Of a stretch of DNA of 42,180 bases, positions 14,566 through 25,494 are shown in pieces. Numbering within the stretch: position 1 is the stretch's first letter; each line of letters starts with the position of its first letter. Below the pieces are notes generated by a model. The model made no database searches, was not told the origin of the DNA, and worked only from the letters and a program-made list of their open reading frames with translations. Both the position numbers and the translations under genes were made by a program. This DNA comes from Bacillota bacterium (lineage in GTDB: Bacteria > Bacillota > Clostridia > Oscillospirales > CAG-382). The stretch covers positions 1 through 42,180 of the forward strand of contig JAKPGJ010000054.1 of assembly GCA_029550965.1 (NCBI GenBank), written 5' to 3'.

Positions 14566-15342
14566 TTGCCGAATGAAATGCATACGCACAATTACAGCGG
14601 CGTCACGACCCTGAGCGACGGACACACGCATCAATATATCGGTATTACCGGCGCGGCGCCCAACGTTCCCGGTCACGTTCATACGATTACCGGAACAACA
14701 ACCATGAACGACGCACATAGCCATGAATATAGATTCGAAACCTCGCAAAGCGTCCAGCTGGCAGGCGGACATTCTCATAATTATGACGCGCCTACCTCCA
14801 TTACAAACGGTCACAACCACGACATGAGCGGAATTACCAGCGTTTATACGGAGCCGGCAAGCCCGGTGCAGAAAATCCAGTTCAACATTCCGGGGGATTT
14901 CCGGAACGGACCCAGACCAAACAGACCCGGACCGGGCGGACCCGGCGCACCCGGACCAAGCAGACCCGGACCGGGCGGACCCGGCGCACCCGGACCCAAC
15001 AGGCCCGGACCGGTCGGACCCGGCACACCCGGACCAAACAGACCTGGACCGGGCGGACCGACCAGACCTGCGCCCGGACAGCGTCCCGGCGTCGCGCCGT
15101 CAACCCCGCCGCCCTCTTTTACGCCGACAGAGCAGTCCCCTTCCCTGCGCGCGCTGGATCCCGGCGCGGTCGCTCCATGCCAGTTCCGATTCAGCTATAT
15201 TTGGCCAAGAAGAGGCCGGCCCTTCTGGGCGTGGATTATATTCGTCGGCAGACGCTCGTTTTCCGGCTTTAAGTGGGAAGGCCGCAGATGGGTTTACTTT
15301 GCGATGGACTTGCGGGATATCCGAAACATCCAGTGCTACTGA
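14566..15342 (+). CDS. YmaF-like His-rich protein with collagen-like repeat
   Basis: A 258-residue protein in three parts. Residues 5-95 are a His-rich repeat region of the YmaF type (SDGHTHQYIG, PGHVHTITG, AGGHSHNYD, NGHNHDMSG), which could bind metal. Residues about 120-166 are a Pro/Gly-rich collagen-like stretch made of 13-residue units (RPGPGGPGAPGPS). The C-terminus (about 205-258) is an aromatic, basic domain, RFSYIWPRRGRPFWAWIIFV onward, shared in my experience by other clostridial surface or spore proteins. No signal peptide is evident. TTG at 14566 is chosen because AAAGAGG lies 8 bases upstream. A spore-surface or exosporium role is possible, by analogy with other collagen-like spore proteins, but unproved. 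Confidence 0.7.
   Translation: MPNEMHTHNYSGVTTLSDGHTHQYIGITGAAPNVPGHVHTITGTTTMNDAHSHEYRFETSQSVQLAGGHSHNYDAPTSITNGHNHDMSGITSVYTEPASPVQKIQFNIPGDFRNGPRPNRPGPGGPGAPGPSRPGPGGPGAPGPNRPGPVGPGTPGPNRPGPGGPTRPAPGQRPGVAPSTPPPSFTPTEQSPSLRALDPGAVAPCQFRFSYIWPRRGRPFWAWIIFVGRRSFSGFKWEGRRWVYFAMDLRDIRNIQCY
14923..15060 (+). repeat. 39-bp tandem repeats coding the collagen-like stretch
   Basis: Units begin at 14923, 14962, 15001 and 15040 (last one partial), each coding 13 residues. They differ at a few bases, such as GPV for GPG in the third. In-frame copy changes would lengthen or shorten the stalk. Confidence 0.85.
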
Positions 15343-15350
15343 CAATAAAA

Positions 15351-15384
15351 ACTGCTCAATACCTGAAAAAAGGTATTGAGCAGT
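15351..15384. terminator. bidirectional terminator, YmaF-like gene and gdhA
   Basis: A perfect 14-bp stem ACTGCTCAATACCT / AGGTATTGAGCAGT with loop GAAAAA, between convergent genes. Confidence 0.85.
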
Positions 15385-15404
15385 TCTATTATAATTGAGG
15401 GATA

Positions 15405-16929
<1,525 letters not shown>

Positions 16930-16935
16930 TGTAAG

Positions 16936-16964
16936 ATTATACAGTATAATTCGCTATTTGTCAA
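16936..16964 (-). promoter_or_regulatory. consensus promoter of gdhA inside the end of tex
   Basis: Minus strand TTGACA (16964-16959), 17 bp, TATAAT (16941-16936). The -35 overlaps the last codons of tex. Confidence 0.8.
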
Positions 16965-19104
16965 ATACTTTTTCAAGAGAAATGCGCTTTTTTTCGGGGT
17001 CCACTTCAATGACGCGGACCTTGATGATTTCGCCGACCGAAGCGGCGTCCATGGCGCGCTTGACATAGCCTTTGGACAGCTTGGAAATATGGACAAGCCC
17101 GTCCTGATGAACGCCGATGTCCACGAACGCGCCGAAATCCGCGACGTTGCGGACGGTGCCGATAAACTCCATGCCGGGTTTTAAACTGTTGATGTCCATC
17201 ACGTCGGTGCGCAGTATTTGCGGAGGTAATTCGCTTCTTGGGTCTCTGCCCGGTTTTTTCAGCTCGGTGATGATGTCTAAAAGCGTGGGAACGCCGACGC
17301 CCAAACTCTTCGCGACCGCTTCCAAACCTTTATTCTCGATGCGTTCGGAAATGTCGCCGATTCTCTGCGCCCTGACGTCCTCCATTGTGTAGCCCGATTC
17401 GGCGATCAGCTTCTTTGCCACGTCGTAGCTTTCCGGATGCACTGCGGTGTTGTCCAGCACCTCGTCGCTTTCCGGCACGCGCAGGAAGCCCGCGCACTGC
17501 GTAAAGACCTTCTCGCCGATGCCCTTGACTTTCAACAGCTCGGAACGCTTTTTAAAGCGTCCCGCGGTTTTGCGGTATTCGTATATATTCTGCGCGATTT
17601 TCGCGTTAATGCCGGCGATGTGCGAAAGCAGCGAAACCGAGGCGGTGTTCAGATCCGCGCCGACACTGCTGACGCAGGACTCGACCACGCCCGCCAGCGA
17701 TTCGGACAAATCCTTGGGGTTGATGTCGTGCTGATACTGCCCGACGCCAATGGATTTCGGGTCGATTTTGACCAGCTCGGCGAGCGGGTCCTGTAATCTC
17801 CGAGCAATCGAAATCGCGCTTCGCAGAGAAACGTCGTACTGCGGGAACTCCTCCGCGCCCAGCTTCGACGCCGAATAAACCGAAGCGCCCGCCTCGTTGG
17901 TAATGACGTAGCTGATCGGTCTGGTCTGCTCCTTGATTAATTCCGCGACGAAAATCTCGCTCTCTTTGCTTGCCGTTCCGTTTCCGATGGATATAATGTC
18001 CACATTGTACTTATTAATCAGTTCGGTCAGAATCTTTTTCGCTTCCTCGGTCTTGTTCTGCGGGGGCGTCGGGTACACCACCGCCGTCGCGAGCACGTCG
18101 CCCACGTCGTTGACGACGGCGATTTTACAGCCGGTTCGGTAAGCCGGATCGAAGCCCATCACGACCTTGCCGCGAATGGGCGGAATCATCAGCAGATTTT
18201 TCAGGTTCTCGCCGAATACCTTAATCGCCTGCTCTTCCGCTTTTTTGGTGATCATGTTGCGGATCTCGTTCTCCACCGACGGCGCAATCAGGCGGTCATA
18301 AGCGTCCGCGCAGGCGGCTTTTACATATCGGGTAGACATACATTCCTTCGGCGTCAGCATCTGTCCCTCAAGAAAGCGGACAATCGCGGCCCGGTCCGCC
18401 TCCACCTTGACGGTTAAGAAACCCTCCCGCTCTCCCCGGTTGACCGCAAGCGCGCGGTGCGAGGGAATCTTTTTGACCGGCTCGGTGTAGTCGTAGTAAA
18501 GCCGGTAAACGCTGTCCTCTTCCTTCTTCGCTTTGGAGACAAGGTTGCCCTTTTCATATGTGAAATCGCGAATCCACTTTCTGAACTCGGCGTTGTCGGA
18601 GACCTTTTCGGCGATAATATCCATCGCGCCCGCAAGCGCGTCGGACGCGGTAAGGATTTTCTTTTCCTCGTTTATATATTTTTCCGCTTCTTTTTCGATG
18701 TCAAAATCGGGCCTTTGCGCCAGCATCAGCTCTGCAAGCGGCGTCAGACCGGCTTCGGCGGCGACCGACGCGCGGGTGCGGCGTTTTGGCCGGTACGGGC
18801 GGTAAATGTCGTCGATTTCGGCAAGCGTCTGCGCCTGCGCCAGCGCGTTCTCGATTTCCTCGGTCAGTTTTCCCTGCTCGTCGATCAGCCTTTTTACCTC
18901 GGCGCGCCTTTCCTCCAGCGCGCGCAGGCTCTTCAGCCGATCCGCCAGTTCGCGCAGAACCGTGTCGTCCAGCGAGCCGGTCATTTCCTTGCGGTAGCGC
19001 GCGATGAACGGGATGGTGTTTCCCTCGTCTATCAGCTTGACCGCGTTTTCCGCCTGCGTGTAGCGGATACGCAGTTCCTCCGCGAGCTTTGCGATAATAT
19101 CCAT
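16954..19104 (-). CDS. tex: Tex, S1-domain RNA-binding accessory protein
   Basis: A 716-residue Tex protein. In order: the N-terminal helical Tex_N region with GNTIPFIARYRKEMTGSLDD, the YqgF/RNase H-like domain (GFDPAYRTGCKIAVVNDVGD, VISIGNGTASKESE), helix-hairpin-helix units (NTASVSLLSHIAGINAKIAQ, LLKVKGIGEKVFTQCAGFLR) and a C-terminal S1 domain (GTVRNVADFGAFVDIGVHQD). Tex binds nucleic acid in the cytosol and has been linked to transcription and toxin expression; the mechanism is unsettled. The ATG at 19104 follows AGGAGG by 7 bases. It lies 50 bases after dusB and is probably the last gene of that operon. Confidence 0.93.
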   Translation of the reverse strand: MDIIAKLAEELRIRYTQAENAVKLIDEGNTIPFIARYRKEMTGSLDDTVLRELADRLKSLRALEERRAEVKRLIDEQGKLTEEIENALAQAQTLAEIDDIYRPYRPKRRTRASVAAEAGLTPLAELMLAQRPDFDIEKEAEKYINEEKKILTASDALAGAMDIIAEKVSDNAEFRKWIRDFTYEKGNLVSKAKKEEDSVYRLYYDYTEPVKKIPSHRALAVNRGEREGFLTVKVEADRAAIVRFLEGQMLTPKECMSTRYVKAACADAYDRLIAPSVENEIRNMITKKAEEQAIKVFGENLKNLLMIPPIRGKVVMGFDPAYRTGCKIAVVNDVGDVLATAVVYPTPPQNKTEEAKKILTELINKYNVDIISIGNGTASKESEIFVAELIKEQTRPISYVITNEAGASVYSASKLGAEEFPQYDVSLRSAISIARRLQDPLAELVKIDPKSIGVGQYQHDINPKDLSESLAGVVESCVSSVGADLNTASVSLLSHIAGINAKIAQNIYEYRKTAGRFKKRSELLKVKGIGEKVFTQCAGFLRVPESDEVLDNTAVHPESYDVAKKLIAESGYTMEDVRAQRIGDISERIENKGLEAVAKSLGVGVPTLLDIITELKKPGRDPRSELPPQILRTDVMDINSLKPGMEFIGTVRNVADFGAFVDIGVHQDGLVHISKLSKGYVKRAMDAASVGEIIKVRVIEVDPEKKRISLEKVFDK

Positions 19105-19154
19105 AAAAAGTCCTCCTGTATTCATGCAAACGGGCGGACGCGTCCGCCCGAATG

Positions 19155-20117
19155 TTAAATCGATTGCTTTCCGAATACCTCTTCGAGTATTTCGTTTATT
19201 TCTTCCTGCGTTTTAACCGAATTGATTCGGTCCCGTATCGCCGCGGACCCGTGCATGCCCTTGACGTACCGCGACAAATGCTTCCTTGCCTCAACGAGCG
19301 CGCGCGTTCCCTTGTCCTCCTCCAGCCGCCGGAACTGCAGCCGGATGATTTCCATTTTCTGTTTGCTGTCCGGCGGGGTAAAAGGTTTTCCGTCAAGATA
19401 CGCGTTGATTTCCGCGAACACCCACGGGTTCCCGAACGCGCCTCTGCCCACCATAACGCCGTCGCAGCCGGTCTGCTCGAACATCTCGGACGCGCTCCTG
19501 CCGTCCGTCACATCGCCGTTGCCGATTACCGGAACAGAAACGCTTTCCTTTACCGCTTTAATAATGTTCCAGTCCGCTTTGCCGGAATACATCTGGCTTC
19601 GTGTCCTGCCGTGCACAAACACGGCCGAAGCGCCGTTCTGCTCGCAAATTTTCGCGACCTCGACGGCGTTGACATGCTGTTCGTCAAAGCCCTTTCGTAT
19701 TTTCACCGTTACCGGAACGTCCACCACGCCGGAAACCGCCTTGACGATTCTGCCGCAAAGCTCGGGTTCCTTCATCAAAGCGCAGCCCTCATGGTTGTTT
19801 ACCAGTTTCGGCACCGGGCAGCCCATGTTGATGTCGATATATGCGGGCTTGAACTTGAGCAGTTCATACGCCGCTTTCGCCATAATCTCCGGCTCGCTGC
19901 CGAAAATCTGAATCGCCATCGGTCGCTCGTCGTCGTGAATGGCGGCCAGTTTCTGCGTGTTCTTATCCTTATATACAACCGCCTTGGCGGATATCAGCTC
20001 AGAACACACGCATTCCGCCCCCAGTAATACGCAAACGGAGCGGAATGCATAGTCGGTGATGCCCGCCATGGGCGCAAGAAATATTCCTTTCTTAAGTTCC
20101 AAATTGCCGATTTTCAT
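19155..20117 (-). CDS. dusB: tRNA-dihydrouridine synthase
   Basis: A 320-residue FMN enzyme reducing uridines in tRNA. TIM-barrel motifs: FLAPMAGITDYAFR at the N-terminus, IQIFGSEPE, the catalytic Cys in DINMGCPVPKLV, VHGRTRSQMYSG and the phosphate-binding DGVMVGRGAFGNPW. Its order and length fit the bacterial DusB group. The ATG shares its A with the recG stop (TGATG), and there is no good ribosome site, so translation is probably coupled to recG. Confidence 0.9.
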   Translation of the reverse strand: MKIGNLELKKGIFLAPMAGITDYAFRSVCVLLGAECVCSELISAKAVVYKDKNTQKLAAIHDDERPMAIQIFGSEPEIMAKAAYELLKFKPAYIDINMGCPVPKLVNNHEGCALMKEPELCGRIVKAVSGVVDVPVTVKIRKGFDEQHVNAVEVAKICEQNGASAVFVHGRTRSQMYSGKADWNIIKAVKESVSVPVIGNGDVTDGRSASEMFEQTGCDGVMVGRGAFGNPWVFAEINAYLDGKPFTPPDSKQKMEIIRLQFRRLEEDKGTRALVEARKHLSRYVKGMHGSAAIRDRINSVKTQEEINEILEEVFGKQSI

Positions 20118-22174
20118 CAGTTTAGTGTTTTCCCGTCTTTCGTTTTTTCGAAGAATTGCTCGACGGCTTTATAAAGCTCGCTGTCCGGTTCGATTGACTT
20201 AATTTTCCGCACGGCTTCGCCGGTCTCCGCGATCAGCTTCATATCCGCGATGTCCGCGCATTTGAAGGCAATCTCGCCGCTCTGCCGCTCGCCGAAGAAG
20301 TCGCCCGGACCGCGCTGCTTCAGGTCCGCTTCCGCAATTTCAAAGCCGTCGCTGGTTTTCGTCATGATGGCAAGCCGCTCTTTCGCTTTTTCGCTCTTGG
20401 AGTCGCTCATCAAAATGCAGTACGACTTCGCTTTGCCCCTGCCGATTCTGCCGCGCAGCTGGTGCAGCTGCGACAAGCCGAAGCAGTCGGCGTTCTCTAT
20501 CAGCATGACCGTCGCGTTCGGGACGTCCACGCCCACCTCCACGACCGTCGTGGAAACCAAAATCTTGCGCTCGCCCGAACTGAATTCCTGCATGACCTTG
20601 TCTTTTTCCTTACTGGAAAGCCTGCCGTGCAGAAAGCCGATTTTGATATCGGAAAAAACGTTTTTCTGCAGCTCCTCGGCGTACTCCTCGACCGCTTTGC
20701 GGTTCAGCTCCTCGTTCTCCTCGACCAGCGGGCAGATGATGTACGCCTGATGCCCCATCTCAATCTGCTTGCGGATGAACGCATACACCCGCTCGCGGTA
20801 CTCGCCGGTGACCGCGTAGGTTTCGATTTTCTGCCTGCCGGGCGGCAGTACGTCTATGACGCTGACGTCCAAATCGCCGTAGAGAATCAGCGACAGCGTT
20901 CTCGGTATCGGCGTCGCGGACATGACCAGCGTGTGCGCGCGCAGGATATTTTGCTCGCCTTTTTCCACCAGCGTCGCCCGCTGCATAACGCCGAAGCGGT
21001 GCTGTTCGTCGGTGACCGCGATGCCGAGCGCTTTATATTCCACGTCGCCCTGTATCAGCGCGTGCGTGCCGACGGCGACGTCGATGCTTCCCTGCGCAAG
21101 CGCCTGTTTAATCTGTTCCTTTTCTTTTTGCTTCACGCTTCCGGTCAAAAGGGCGACCTTTATCCCGAACGGATCCAGCAGCTTTTTGAGCGTGTTGTAA
21201 TGCTGGGTCGCAAGTATCTCGGTCGGCGCCATCATCGCCGCCTGATATCCGTTCCTGACCGTAAAATAGATTGCCGCCGCCGCGACGACCGTCTTTCCGC
21301 TGCCGACGTCGCCCTGAACCAGCCGCATCATCGGCGTGTCTTTGCACAAATCGCCGAAAACCTCTTTGATCGTCCGCTCCTGCGGGCTGGTCAGCGAAAA
21401 GGGCAGCGATGCGAAGAACCGCGCGATGCCGGTGCCTTTATAATCCATTTTCGGCGCTTTGTACTGCCGGCTCAGGCTCTTCATTTTCGAGAGCGCAAGG
21501 CGGAACACCGTCAGCTCCTCGAAGGCGAGCGTCCGGCGCGCTCTGTCCAGCTTTTCCATGTCCGTCGGAAAATGCATCATGCGGACCGCTTCGCCTTTGC
21601 CGACCAGCCCGTATTCGCGGATGATTTCCTCCGGAAGCGTGTTTGGAATCTGGTCGCAGAGCGGCAGCACCTGCTTGACCGCATCCGAAATAATCTTCTG
21701 CGTCAGTCCTTTGACCAGCGGATAAACCGGAATGATGTTTTGAAGCTGCCTGCCCTCGTACACCGCCTCGACGACCGGCGACCGCATGGTGCAGCCGGCA
21801 AGCCCGCGCTCAAGATGCCCGTAAACCCGAAAGACTCTGCCTTTCGTGAGGGTTTTGGAAATCCAGCGCTGGTTGAAGAACACCAGCTCGACAAAGCCGG
21901 TCCCGTCGGTTGCGATGACTTTCGTGTATAAAAGCCCGTTTTTGGACCGCCGTTCGCTGGGCATGCCGTCGATGGTTACGACCAAAGCGCAGGGCTCGTC
22001 GTCGGGAGCTTCCGCGATGGCGTACACCGCTCCCCTGTTTTCATACCTTCTCGGAAAGTAGTATAGCAAATCCTTTGCCGTTTCAATCCCAATCGAAGCG
22101 AAAATCGCCGCTCTCGCGCTGCCGATTCCGCGTATAAAACGGACGGGCGTGTCGAACTTAAGCTCGGTCAGCAT
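20117..22174 (-). CDS. recG: ATP-dependent DNA helicase RecG
   Basis: A 685-residue branch-migration helicase for stalled forks and recombination intermediates. N-terminal wedge/OB domain (FIRGIGSARAAIFASIGIET), then helicase motifs: Walker A GDVGSGKTVVAAAA, APTEILATQHY, the DEQH box in VTDEQHRFGVMQR, MSATPIPRTLSL, and in the second lobe STTVVEVGVDVPNA and QLRGRIGRGKAKSYC. The ATG at 22174 (MLTELKFDTP) overlaps the end of the yhaN-like gene (ATGCTGA). The longer open frame to 22402 only shadows that upstream gene. Family length is about 680, as here. Confidence 0.95.
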   Translation of the reverse strand: MLTELKFDTPVRFIRGIGSARAAIFASIGIETAKDLLYYFPRRYENRGAVYAIAEAPDDEPCALVVTIDGMPSERRSKNGLLYTKVIATDGTGFVELVFFNQRWISKTLTKGRVFRVYGHLERGLAGCTMRSPVVEAVYEGRQLQNIIPVYPLVKGLTQKIISDAVKQVLPLCDQIPNTLPEEIIREYGLVGKGEAVRMMHFPTDMEKLDRARRTLAFEELTVFRLALSKMKSLSRQYKAPKMDYKGTGIARFFASLPFSLTSPQERTIKEVFGDLCKDTPMMRLVQGDVGSGKTVVAAAAIYFTVRNGYQAAMMAPTEILATQHYNTLKKLLDPFGIKVALLTGSVKQKEKEQIKQALAQGSIDVAVGTHALIQGDVEYKALGIAVTDEQHRFGVMQRATLVEKGEQNILRAHTLVMSATPIPRTLSLILYGDLDVSVIDVLPPGRQKIETYAVTGEYRERVYAFIRKQIEMGHQAYIICPLVEENEELNRKAVEEYAEELQKNVFSDIKIGFLHGRLSSKEKDKVMQEFSSGERKILVSTTVVEVGVDVPNATVMLIENADCFGLSQLHQLRGRIGRGKAKSYCILMSDSKSEKAKERLAIMTKTSDGFEIAEADLKQRGPGDFFGERQSGEIAFKCADIADMKLIAETGEAVRKIKSIEPDSELYKAVEQFFEKTKDGKTLN

Positions 22175-24345
22175 GTTACCGTGTTCAGCGAAAGCGCCGT
22201 GTATGCTTTGCCCGCCGCTTTGAGGATGTTCTCCTCCCTGTCGCCGCAGGTAAAGATAAAGGTCTGGCAGTCCGCGGCTTCCGCAAGCAGGGTCAGCAGC
22301 GCTTCCAGCCGGTCGTCGTCCAGCCTGCCGAACGCGTCGTCCAAGACGAGCGGCGGGGTTATGTTGCCGTACAGCAGCCGAATCAGCGCCAGCCGCAGGC
22401 ACAGATAAGCGCTGTCCCTGGTTCCGGCGGAAAGGTAGTCGCAGCTCTTGATGCCCGTACTGTCGGCAAAGCTCATCGCCATCGAAGTATCAACCGAGAG
22501 GGTATTGTATTTTCCGTTCGTCGCCCTGCCGAAGTAATCGCTCGCGTAAGCGTTGATCCTCGGCGCGACCGTGCTTTTCATATAATCGCTGGCTTCGGTG
22601 AGCATCTTAATCGCAAGCTCAAGGGAAGCGTGCTTCTTTTTGTATTCTTCCAGACGCGCGCTGACCGCGTCGCGTTTTCCCAGCAGCACGGCGAGGTCGT
22701 AGCCTTTGCCTTCTAAATACCGCTTCTGCCCCTCGTATTCGCGCAGTTTTTTCTCCAACAGCGCGGTCTGCTGGGTGTAGAAGTTCAGCTCCTGCTCGAC
22801 TTTCGCTTTTTCGCGCTCCGGCTTTACCGCGCCGTCCGCTTCGGCGATCAGCTCCTGCATATTGACGTTCGCGGTCGCTCTTTCCCTGACTTCGTAAGCG
22901 GTCTTGTAAACCGTCTGTTTTTGTCTGATTTTCTGCGCGGTCTCGGAGATATACTCTATCTGCTCGGCAAAGCTCATATCGGGCTTGATGTCGGTGTACT
23001 GCGAGATGGATTCCTCCAGTTTTTTCTCTATGCCGTCGATTTTGCCGACCAGCTCTGCGTACGCGTTGTTGACCGCGGCGACCTTGTTCTTCTTCTCCGC
23101 CAGCCGTTGCGCCGCGAGCGGGAAGCTGTTTATCTTAAGCTCCAAATCGCGCATCCTGCTGATGTTGTGCGCTTTCAGCACTTTTTTTACCCCTGCAAAA
23201 CCGACAACCGCAAGAACCGCGAACACTGCCGCCGCCGCGAACAGGTAGGGCAGAAGGACGCCGCCGGCCGCGCTCGCGAGCGCAAGAATGATGAACAAAA
23301 CGCCCATCGCCGACTTTTTCTTCGCCTGCGCCCGGATGCTCTCCGCTTCTTCTTTGCTCATGTCTTTCTGGTCCTGCATGGCTTGCAGCTCGGCTTCCTC
23401 TTTCTGCAGTTCGTCGAACAGTTTTTCCTTCGCGCGCAGTTCGCTGTTGTATTCGGCGTTGAGCACCATCATCGCGTTAATCTGCGCTCCGGTCGGAAGC
23501 TCCTGGTCTTTTAAGAGTTTTCTTGCTTCCTCGTATTCCTTTTTCGCTTTTTCCTCGTTTTTAATCAGCTCGCGAATCTGCGTCAGGCGCTGGAACGCCT
23601 CAAACTTCAGGATATTCTCCCGCTCGTCGGTCAGGCGCCTGATCGTCTCGCCGTTGTTCTTTATGGTTTTCTCCGTTTCGGCGATTTTGTCCGACAACTC
23701 CTGTATCTGCCGGCTGGTTTCGGCCGCTTCGGAGATTCTTTGCTCTAACGCTTCCCGTTCCGCTTCGAGCTTGGGAATAAGTCCGCTTTTTGCCCTGCCG
23801 GAAAGCAGGTTCCTCGCTTCGGTTAGTTTCTTTTGCGCTTTGGAGGTGTTGATTTTTTCGTCGGCGGACAAGGCGATGTTCTGCAGCTGCTCGGCGATGT
23901 ACTCGTCCTTGCTGGAGGGAAGAGTCAGCTGCTTGAAGAACGCCGTTTTTTCAAACACCTGCTCGTTGACGCCGAAGAAGTACTCGCCGGGCGTTTCGGT
24001 ATTGACCGATTTTCCGGTCCGGGTGTTCACCACCTCGACGAAATCCTTGCCGTGCGCGCATTTGCGGCTGATTTTATAGCTGCCGCCGTCGGTTTTGATA
24101 TAAAGCGCGCCCTCCGCCTGCGGGTTGTCCCAAGGGGTGTAGAGTTTCTTGTCGTTCTCCGCAATGCTCTGCATGCGGCTGGTCGTAAAACCGTAGAACA
24201 CGAACTTGATAAACGCGGCGAGCGTGCTCTTTCCGCTTTCGTTGGGCGCGCTCAGGACATTGATTCCGTCGCCGGGGATGATTTGAACCGTCTTGAGCTT
24301 TCCAAAGGAGACGATTTCAATCCGCTCGATGATAACTTTGCCCAT
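22168..24345 (-). CDS. YhaN-like SMC-type ATPase
   Basis: A 725-residue protein of the SbcC/Rad50-like group. Walker A is in SAPNESGKSTLAAFIKF near the N-terminus; long coiled coils span about 160-330 and 395-600. Between them is a hydrophobic stretch (about 338-385) able to form two membrane helices, as reported for Bacillus YhaN. The ABC signature and Walker B close the protein (LSAGTRDSAYLCLRLALIRL; PPLVLDDAFGRLDDDR). It is likely the ATPase partner of the nuclease encoded just upstream, with which it overlaps by one base (TAATG). Its role is presumably DNA end processing or repair, possibly at the membrane. Confidence 0.82.
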   Translation of the reverse strand: MGKVIIERIEIVSFGKLKTVQIIPGDGINVLSAPNESGKSTLAAFIKFVFYGFTTSRMQSIAENDKKLYTPWDNPQAEGALYIKTDGGSYKISRKCAHGKDFVEVVNTRTGKSVNTETPGEYFFGVNEQVFEKTAFFKQLTLPSSKDEYIAEQLQNIALSADEKINTSKAQKKLTEARNLLSGRAKSGLIPKLEAEREALEQRISEAAETSRQIQELSDKIAETEKTIKNNGETIRRLTDERENILKFEAFQRLTQIRELIKNEEKAKKEYEEARKLLKDQELPTGAQINAMMVLNAEYNSELRAKEKLFDELQKEEAELQAMQDQKDMSKEEAESIRAQAKKKSAMGVLFIILALASAAGGVLLPYLFAAAAVFAVLAVVGFAGVKKVLKAHNISRMRDLELKINSFPLAAQRLAEKKNKVAAVNNAYAELVGKIDGIEKKLEESISQYTDIKPDMSFAEQIEYISETAQKIRQKQTVYKTAYEVRERATANVNMQELIAEADGAVKPEREKAKVEQELNFYTQQTALLEKKLREYEGQKRYLEGKGYDLAVLLGKRDAVSARLEEYKKKHASLELAIKMLTEASDYMKSTVAPRINAYASDYFGRATNGKYNTLSVDTSMAMSFADSTGIKSCDYLSAGTRDSAYLCLRLALIRLLYGNITPPLVLDDAFGRLDDDRLEALLTLLAEAADCQTFIFTCGDREENILKAAGKAYTALSLNTVTC

Positions 24346-25478
24346 TAACGATCCTCCCCCTCTCCAAAATCAATCACGTTCCGATCGTCCAGCGCGCAAA
24401 GACCGTATTTTAACGCCCGAAGCGCAATGAAATACTCCTCGCTCGCCGGCGGCTGCTCCTGCATATACTCGGTCATTTTGCGGTAGAAAACGCCCTTGAG
24501 CGTCGTGCTTTTCTCCAGCTCGGAGAAATCGGGCGCCACCGTCGTCTGGTCCTTAATCTCTATGTAATAGGGGTACTCGCATCCCCTGCCGATTTCATTG
24601 GCGGAAATCACAAATCCCTCGGAAACGCTGCCGGTCAGAATAATCCGCAGCGCCGTATCTTCGGTATATGTGCGTATTTTTGAACGTATCCGCTCCAGCG
24701 CCTGCATTTTGTCCGCGACCCCGTCCAAGTCGATGGTGACGATCTCGTACCGGCGCTTGGAGAAGATATGCTGCTGCAGTTCTACCCTGCCTTTTTCGAT
24801 AATGCCGTACAAAGCGCCTTTGTAGCCGGTCTCGTCAAAACCTCTGCCCTCAATGCAGCCGGGGTACGCGTAGTACACGCCGTTCTCGTTCAAAACCCCG
24901 CTGGCTTTGTGAATATGCCCCAAAGCGATGTAGTCGAAGCCGGACGCGGCAATCTCGTTCTTCGTAATCGGGCCGCTGTCCGACATGGGGCTGGTAATAT
25001 CGCCGTGGCAGACAAGGATGTTGATTCTGCTTTTGTCCTTTATGGTAAACCCCGCGACAGGGCTTGTCCGATAAACCGAGGAATGAAAGCCCACGCCGTA
25101 CACGTCCACGCCGAGTTCGTCGATGCTGACGACTTCCCGGTTCTCGGTGAAAACATGCACGTTTGAAGGAAACTCGATGGTTTTATACGGCGACGAGCTG
25201 TTGTACGGGTCATGGTTGCCGGGCGCGATGAAGAAGCGGCATTCCGGCATTTTAGAGAACTCGTTTATAAGCATTTCCTTGGTATCTCTGGTTACATATT
25301 CGCAGTCGAACAGGTCTCCGCTGATAAAGAACAGCTCGGTTTTCTGATTCCGCGCAAACATCAGCGCGGAGGTGAACGCCGCTCTCAACTCCGTCCTTCT
25401 GCGCTCCGCCTCGTTCGGGCTGAACAGCGAGAAGGGCGAATCCAGGTGGATGTCCGCGCAATGAAAAATCCTTGCCAT
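24345..25478 (-). CDS. YhaO-like metallophosphoesterase (SbcD/Mre11 type)
   Basis: A 377-residue calcineurin-like phosphoesterase. All metal-binding motifs are present: FHCADIHLDSPF, ISGDLFDCEYV, IAPGNHDPYNSS, LVCHGDITSP and LGHIHKASGV. The C-terminal region (about 270-377) is a capping or partner-binding domain. Together with the next gene it forms a YhaO/YhaN pair, the Gram-positive counterpart of SbcD/SbcC. The ATG at 25478 follows GGAGG by 7 bases; pgeF ends 16 bases upstream. Confidence 0.87.
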   Translation of the reverse strand: MARIFHCADIHLDSPFSLFSPNEAERRRTELRAAFTSALMFARNQKTELFFISGDLFDCEYVTRDTKEMLINEFSKMPECRFFIAPGNHDPYNSSSPYKTIEFPSNVHVFTENREVVSIDELGVDVYGVGFHSSVYRTSPVAGFTIKDKSRINILVCHGDITSPMSDSGPITKNEIAASGFDYIALGHIHKASGVLNENGVYYAYPGCIEGRGFDETGYKGALYGIIEKGRVELQQHIFSKRRYEIVTIDLDGVADKMQALERIRSKIRTYTEDTALRIILTGSVSEGFVISANEIGRGCEYPYYIEIKDQTTVAPDFSELEKSTTLKGVFYRKMTEYMQEQPPASEEYFIALRALKYGLCALDDRNVIDFGEGEDR

Positions 25479-25494
25479 ATTGATTCCTCCGGTA

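Noticed and set aside
20117..22402. Longer recG start at 22402
   Set aside because: The extra N-terminus is the shifted frame of the upstream yhaN-like gene; RecG homology begins at the ATG at 22174.
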